Source: Halobacillus hunanensis (GTDB lineage: Bacteria; Bacillota; Bacilli; Bacillales; Halobacillaceae). Taken from it: a DNA stretch of 64,000 nucleotides. The notes beneath the pieces are model-generated. The model worked only from the letters and a program-made list of their open reading frames with translations. It had not been told where the DNA came from and made no database searches. A program made the position numbers and the translations under genes. The stretch lies in NCBI RefSeq assembly GCF_900166655.1, contig NZ_FVZB01000006.1, forward strand, positions 1,356,026-1,420,025. The letters run 5' to 3'. Below, piece after piece: positions 60,280 to 64,000 of the stretch (position 1 is its first letter; each line of letters starts with the position of its first letter).

Positions 60280-61980
60280 ATGAGCTATCAGGCACTATAT
60301 CGAGTCTGGCGCCCAAGAAACTTCGAGGATGTTGTTGGACAAACTCACATTACACGCACACTGCAAAATGCAATTGAGCAAGATAAGTTTTCTCATGCGT
60401 ATCTATTTTCGGGACCGCGCGGAACAGGGAAGACCAGCGCTGCGAAAATTTTTGCAAAGGCCGTAAACTGTGAGCATGCCCCGGTTAAAGAGCCATGCAA
60501 TGAATGCTCAGCCTGTCTTGGTATCCAGGACGGGTCGATTTCGGATGTCATTGAAATTGACGCAGCCTCAAACAATGGTGTTGAACAAATTCGTGAAATT
60601 CGAGACAAAGTTAAATATGCTCCAAGTGCAGTTTCCTATAAGGTGTATATTATCGATGAGGTCCATATGCTATCAATGGGCGCATTTAATGCCCTTTTGA
60701 AGACGTTGGAAGAACCCCCTCGACATGTTATTTTTATTTTGGCTACAACGGAACCGCACAAGATTCCTTTGACCATTATTTCTAGATGTCAACGCTTCGA
60801 CTTTAAACGAATTACCCAGCAGGCGATGGTTGAACGAATGGAAAAAATCACATCCTCTGAGGGATTAAGTGTGGCACGCGAAGCACTTGAAGTTGTCGCT
60901 TTAACGGCTGAAGGCGGGATGCGGGATGCGTTAAGTTTACTTGATCAGGCTATTTCCTACAGCGAGGAAGAAGTTACAATTGATGATGTCCTGGCTGTAA
61001 CAGGTTCGGTCTCCCAAGGCACGTTGGCAGGAGTGATTCATGCACTGGACAAGAAGGAAATAAGAGAAGCTCTGGAAGCTGTTGATCATTTGATTCATCA
61101 AGGAAAGGACCCTGGCCGGTTTGTATTTGATTTGATCTACTACTTGCGGGATATACTTTTATTCCAAAGTGCACCTGATTTACAGCACAACTTGGAACGA
61201 GCCATTCCCGATGACTTTTTCCGTCAACTATCCGAAGAGTTGGATGCAGTTTGGATCCAACGTACCATTCGTGAATTAAACAAGTGTCAGCAGGAAATGA
61301 AATGGACGACCAGTCCAAAAGTATTCATTGAAATTGCCCTGCTTAATATTGCAGGGACGCAAGAGACTGCCTCAAACTCTGCTGATCCTACAGCTATTAA
61401 GCAGCTAACTGATAAACTGGAACAAATGGAAAGGGAACTGAACCAATTAAAAGCAAATCCCCCTGCAGCAGCTAGTCAAGTAGAACAGCCCCAGAAGGCA
61501 CAAAAGCGGTCCCCTGCAAGAACTGGCCGAAACGGTTATAATGTACCATATGACCGAATTCGAATGGTACTTAATGAAGCTTCTAAAGAAGAATTGAAGA
61601 AAGTGCAAGGGCAATGGGCTGATTTTATGGAAAGGTTAAAACAGACTAATGCACCAGCACATGCAACATTACTTAACAGTAAACCAAGTGCAGCTTCATC
61701 AAAGGCCCTGATTTTAGCTTTTCGGTATGATATTCATTGTTCGCTAGCTCTTGAGCATCAAAAAACGATTGAACCATTGCTGACAGAATTCACAGGCAAA
61801 CCGCTGGTTATTATCCCGATTCCACAAGCGAACTGGAAAGAGCTGCGGGAGGAATACGTTAGAAAACAAAAGAGCAGCAATGAGGACGGGGATGACTCTG
61901 AAGCAAAAGAAGAAGATGACCCGCTTATATCCGAAGCAAGAAAGCTCGCAGGCGACAATATCATTGAAATTCAAGATTAA
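60280..61980 (+). CDS. dnaX: DNA polymerase III subunits gamma/tau DnaX
   Basis: Product of 566 aa. DnaX is the clamp-loader ATPase and tau links polymerase and helicase. The AAA+ domain has Walker A FSGPRGTGKTSAAKIFAKAV near residue 43, a four-cysteine zinc module CEHAPVKEPCNECSAC, and Walker B VYIIDEVHMLS, then the sensor SRCQRFDF. The C-terminal third is the tau region. AAGGGAG precedes the ATG. ebfC and recR follow closely. Confidence 0.97.
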   Translation: MSYQALYRVWRPRNFEDVVGQTHITRTLQNAIEQDKFSHAYLFSGPRGTGKTSAAKIFAKAVNCEHAPVKEPCNECSACLGIQDGSISDVIEIDAASNNGVEQIREIRDKVKYAPSAVSYKVYIIDEVHMLSMGAFNALLKTLEEPPRHVIFILATTEPHKIPLTIISRCQRFDFKRITQQAMVERMEKITSSEGLSVAREALEVVALTAEGGMRDALSLLDQAISYSEEEVTIDDVLAVTGSVSQGTLAGVIHALDKKEIREALEAVDHLIHQGKDPGRFVFDLIYYLRDILLFQSAPDLQHNLERAIPDDFFRQLSEELDAVWIQRTIRELNKCQQEMKWTTSPKVFIEIALLNIAGTQETASNSADPTAIKQLTDKLEQMERELNQLKANPPAAASQVEQPQKAQKRSPARTGRNGYNVPYDRIRMVLNEASKEELKKVQGQWADFMERLKQTNAPAHATLLNSKPSAASSKALILAFRYDIHCSLALEHQKTIEPLLTEFTGKPLVIIPIPQANWKELREEYVRKQKSSNEDGDDSEAKEEDDPLISEARKLAGDNIIEIQD

Positions 61981-62007
61981 ATGGATAGATTAAAAGGAGG
62001 AATTACC

Positions 62008-62325
62008 ATGCGTGGTGGAGGAAATATGAACAATATGATGAAACAAATGCAGAAGATGCAGAAGAAAATGATGAAGGCTCAAGAAGAGCTTCATGAAGAG
62101 ACTTTCGAAGCAACAGCCGGTGGAGGTATGGTTAAAGTTGTAGCTAACGGGAAAAAGGAAGTAACAGACGTAGAGATTGACGAAGAGGTTGTTGACCCTG
62201 ATGATGTAGAAATGCTTCAGGACTTAATTATTACAGCAACAAATGATGTACTCAAGCAAGTTGAAGACAAAACAAATGATACTATGGGACAATTTACGAA
62301 AGGTATGCCTGGAGGAATGTTCTAG
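62008..62325 (+). CDS. ebfC: Nucleoid-associated protein EbfC/YaaK
   Basis: Product of 105 aa. EbfC-type proteins are small DNA-binding dimers; YaaK is the Bacillus member. [22 protein letters not shown] forms the N-terminal helix, followed by [20 protein letters not shown]. The frame extends to 61981, but AAAGGAGG lies just before the ATG at 62008. It is between dnaX and recR, as in most bacteria. Confidence 0.93.
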   Translation: MRGGGNMNNMMKQMQKMQKKMMKAQEELHEETFEATAGGGMVKVVANGKKEVTDVEIDEEVVDPDDVEMLQDLIITATNDVLKQVEDKTNDTMGQFTKGMPGGMF

Positions 62326-62336
62326 GAGGAATTTTC

Positions 62337-62933
62337 ATGTATTACCCGGAACCTATTTCTAAATTAATTGACAGTTTCACGAAGCTGCCAGGGATCGGTC
62401 CTAAGACGGCTGTCCGCCTGGCTTTTTTCGTCCTTGAAATGGAAGAGGACGATGTACTTGATTTTGCTAAATCACTTGTAAGTGCTAAGAGAGAGCTTAC
62501 CCATTGCTCAGTTTGCGGACAAATCACAGATAACGATCCGTGTTCCATATGTCAGGATGATTCACGTGACTCATCTGTGATTTGTGTGGTGCAAGATCCT
62601 AAGGATGTTATCGCCATGGAGAAAATGAAGGAGTTCAGCGGGAAGTATCATGTCCTTCATGGAGCCATATCTCCAATGGATGGAATTGGGCCAGAGGATA
62701 TCAATGTACCCAGTTTGATCAACCGCTTAAAGGATGAGGGTGTAGAAGAACTAATTCTGGCTACAAACCCCAATGTAGAGGGGGAGGCCACAGCCATGTA
62801 TATATCCAGGCTGGTTAAACCTTCTGGCGTTCGAATGACAAGAATTGCTCACGGCCTGCCCGTTGGCGGAGATTTAGAGTATGCTGATGAAGTCACCTTA
62901 TCCAAAGCACTTGAAGGTCGAAGAGAACTGTAA
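62337..62933 (+). CDS. recR: Recombination protein RecR
   Basis: Product of 198 aa. RecR acts with RecO and RecF to load RecA. A helix-hairpin-helix ([17 protein letters not shown]) is followed by the four-cysteine zinc finger [16 protein letters not shown] and the TOPRIM domain with [25 protein letters not shown] precedes the ATG; it follows ebfC after 11 bp. Confidence 0.97.
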   Translation: MYYPEPISKLIDSFTKLPGIGPKTAVRLAFFVLEMEEDDVLDFAKSLVSAKRELTHCSVCGQITDNDPCSICQDDSRDSSVICVVQDPKDVIAMEKMKEFSGKYHVLHGAISPMDGIGPEDINVPSLINRLKDEGVEELILATNPNVEGEATAMYISRLVKPSGVRMTRIAHGLPVGGDLEYADEVTLSKALEGRREL

Positions 62934-62938
62934 AGTGG

Positions 62939-63163
62939 GTGGTTGTCATTTTTGGTAAAAAGAAAACGAAGATAAATGAAGTAGATCAACAATTACTGAC
63001 AGATATAAAAAAGTTAAAGCAAGAGTGGGAAACACTTGATCGAATTATTGAGCATAGTGTTGAACCTAGTGAGGAAGGGTTACTAGATTTATCGGTAGCC
63101 AAGGCGAAGTACTTCTATTTATTAAGAGAGGCAAGGAAACGGAATTTAAATGCCTTGTCCTAA
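62939..63163 (+). CDS. yaaL: YaaL family protein (DUF2508)
   Basis: Product of about 74 aa, basic at the N-terminus (KKKTKINEVDQQLL) and helical, with the conserved segment AKAKYFYLLREARKRN. YaaL is a small protein of unknown function between recR and bofA in Bacillaceae. The start is uncertain: GTG at 62939 has a weak ribosome site and a slightly later codon (for example ATT at 62948) is possible. Confidence 0.8.
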   Translation: MVVIFGKKKTKINEVDQQLLTDIKKLKQEWETLDRIIEHSVEPSEEGLLDLSVAKAKYFYLLREARKRNLNALS

Positions 63164-63234
63164 AATAATGGTATATCCTCCTGTAGGTAAACATAACTTG
63201 TCATAAGCAAGTATTTTACACAGGAGGTTTCTTT

Positions 63235-63498
63235 ATGGATCCGGTGTTCGTAATTTTAATAATAGGATTAGCCATCCCACTGTTACTGGTCGTTGGTTTG
63301 CCCTCCTCTCCGGTGAAATGGATAGGACAAGCACTAATGAGAGTAGTCATTGCAGTGGTTCTCCTATTCTTTGTGAACTTATTTGGAGCACAATTTGGAT
63401 TACATGTACCAATTAACGGATTTACCGCTGTTGTATCTGCTCTGTTAGGAATACCCGGGGTGCTTTCGTTAACAGCTATACATTTGTGGGTACTGTAG
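63235..63498 (+). CDS. bofA: Pro-sigma-K processing inhibitor BofA
   Basis: Product of 87 aa with about three hydrophobic segments. BofA is a membrane protein that holds the SpoIVFB protease inactive until forespore signals release sigma-K in the mother cell. The C-terminus with FVNLFGAQFGLHVPINGFTA and ALLGIPGVLSLTAI is typical. AGGAGG precedes the ATG. It sits just before the ribosomal RNA operon, as in B. subtilis. Confidence 0.95.
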   Translation: MDPVFVILIIGLAIPLLLVVGLPSSPVKWIGQALMRVVIAVVLLFFVNLFGAQFGLHVPINGFTAVVSALLGIPGVLSLTAIHLWVL

Positions 63499-63537
63499 AA
63501 ACGGAGAGGAGAGATTCTCTAATCCGTTTCTTTTTTG
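63498..63537 (+). terminator. Terminator of bofA
   Basis: Stem GAAACGGA/TCCGTTTC (63498-63505 with 63523-63530) with an inner extension, followed by six T. Confidence 0.85.
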
Positions 63538-63600
63538 TTTCATAAAACTCTTATGAACTGTCATTCTATTAGTTTGTATGGAATTTTTTTATAAAAACTA

Positions 63601-63629
63601 TTGCAATTTATTTTTAGGCATGATAAATT
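63601..63629 (+). promoter_or_regulatory. Upstream rRNA promoter P1
   Basis: TTGCAA, a 17-nt spacer and TAAATT, the first of two tandem promoters before the 16S gene. Confidence 0.6.
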
Positions 63630-63697
63630 ATTACTTGTCGCATTAAAGGGAACGCGACAGATTATCACAAATTATGAAAATATCATTTAAAAAGTTA

Positions 63698-63726
63698 TTG
63701 ACTTAACTTTCTAACCATGATATATT
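63698..63726 (+). promoter_or_regulatory. Downstream rRNA promoter P2
   Basis: TTGACT, a 17-nt spacer and TATATT, followed by an rRNA leader with the phrase CTTTGAAAACTGAAC, commonly found before Bacillus rRNA genes. Confidence 0.8.
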
Positions 63727-63935
63727 AATTAGGTCGCTGTTTTGAAGCGGCACTTAACATTTTGATCTTTGAAAACTGAACGAACCAACCAGTACGTCAA
63801 CATATTCTTTCTATTCTATAGAGGGAATTCAAACAAGCACATTCGGTGTGCAAAGAGTTAAGGAACTTCAACTAAGTTCGCAACGTCCTGTTGCAACGTT
63901 GAAGTCAGTGCATCCATGCACAAGCAAACTTTACT

Positions 63936-64000
63936 TTTATGGAGAGTTTGATCCTGGCTCAGGACGAACGCTGGCGGCGTGCCTAATACATGCAAGTCGA
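63936..64000 (+). rRNA. rrs: 16S ribosomal RNA (5' end, cut by window)
   Basis: GGAGAGTTTGATCCTGGCTC and the following GGACGAACGCTGGCGGCGTG are the universal 5' end of bacterial 16S rRNA; the remainder lies beyond the window. It follows bofA, as rrnA does in B. subtilis. The 5' end is set at about 63936 by analogy. Confidence 0.97.

Noticed and set aside
61744..61974. Minus-strand frames within dnaX
   Set aside because: Antisense of the charged tau region; no independent support.

Overview
The window is the replication-origin region of a low-to-moderate G+C, endospore-forming member of the Bacillaceae. The gene order matches the Bacillus subtilis origin almost gene for gene: spo0J/parB, soj/parA, noc, rsmG, mnmG, mnmE, jag, spoIIIJ/yidC, rnpA, rpmH, oriC, dnaA, dnaN, yaaA, recF, remB, gyrB, gyrA, yaaC, guaB, dacA, pdxS, pdxT, serS, tRNA-Ser, dck, dgk, then yaaH, tadA, SRP RNA, dnaX, ebfC, recR, yaaL, bofA and the start of a 16S rRNA. 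Sporulation genes (yyaC, spoIIIJ, jag, bofA, a LysM/GH18 spore-type hydrolase, a YjcZ-family peptide) indicate a spore former. A ProP-type osmolyte symporter and an acidic GyrA tail fit a moderately halophilic genus such as Halobacillus or a relative; that genus-level guess is inference.

Left arm (1-17,038, mostly minus strand): a cut-off YkvI-like membrane protein, yyaC, a DUF554 protein, the partition block parB-parA-noc, an accessory block (msrB, M19 dipeptidase, YtxH protein, SDR, phosphoesterase and a decayed alpha/beta hydrolase), then rsmG-mnmG-mnmE-jag-yidC-rnpA-rpmH. Four parS-like sites (1803, 4504, 6156, 53241) would load ParB. Two DnaA boxes lie between mnmE and jag, apart from the main oriC clusters that flank dnaA.

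Centre (17,039-36,864): oriC, initiator and sliding clamp, gyrase, then purine, cell-wall and PLP genes. serS is preceded by a T-box leader and followed by tRNA-Ser(UGA); dck and dgk form a translationally coupled pair.

Accessory stretch (about 36,900-57,900): this 21-kb block separates dgk from yaaH-tadA, which are near neighbours in B. subtilis. It begins at tRNA-Arg(CCU) and carries a DinB/YfiT protein, a ProP-type transporter, and a phage-like group (ImmA-type protease with a DinR/LexA box, XRE regulator, divergent amidase behind a near-consensus promoter among palindromes). It continues with molybdate transport genes split by an esterase gene, an M50-type membrane protein, an AldA-type dehydrogenase, an AAC(3)-type acetyltransferase, queF under a preQ1-I riboswitch, acsA, an NCS2 permease, an orphan lysine/ornithine N-monooxygenase, a DJ-1/PfpI protein, a PH-domain protein and a DUF3891 protein.

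Right end (57,937-64,000): yaaH, tadA, SRP RNA, dnaX-ebfC-recR-yaaL, bofA, and tandem promoters leading into a 16S rRNA gene that the window cuts off. The most interesting candidate system is the ImmA/XRE/amidase group at 39,936-42,059, which reads as a possible DNA-damage-triggered lysis module or the remnant of one.
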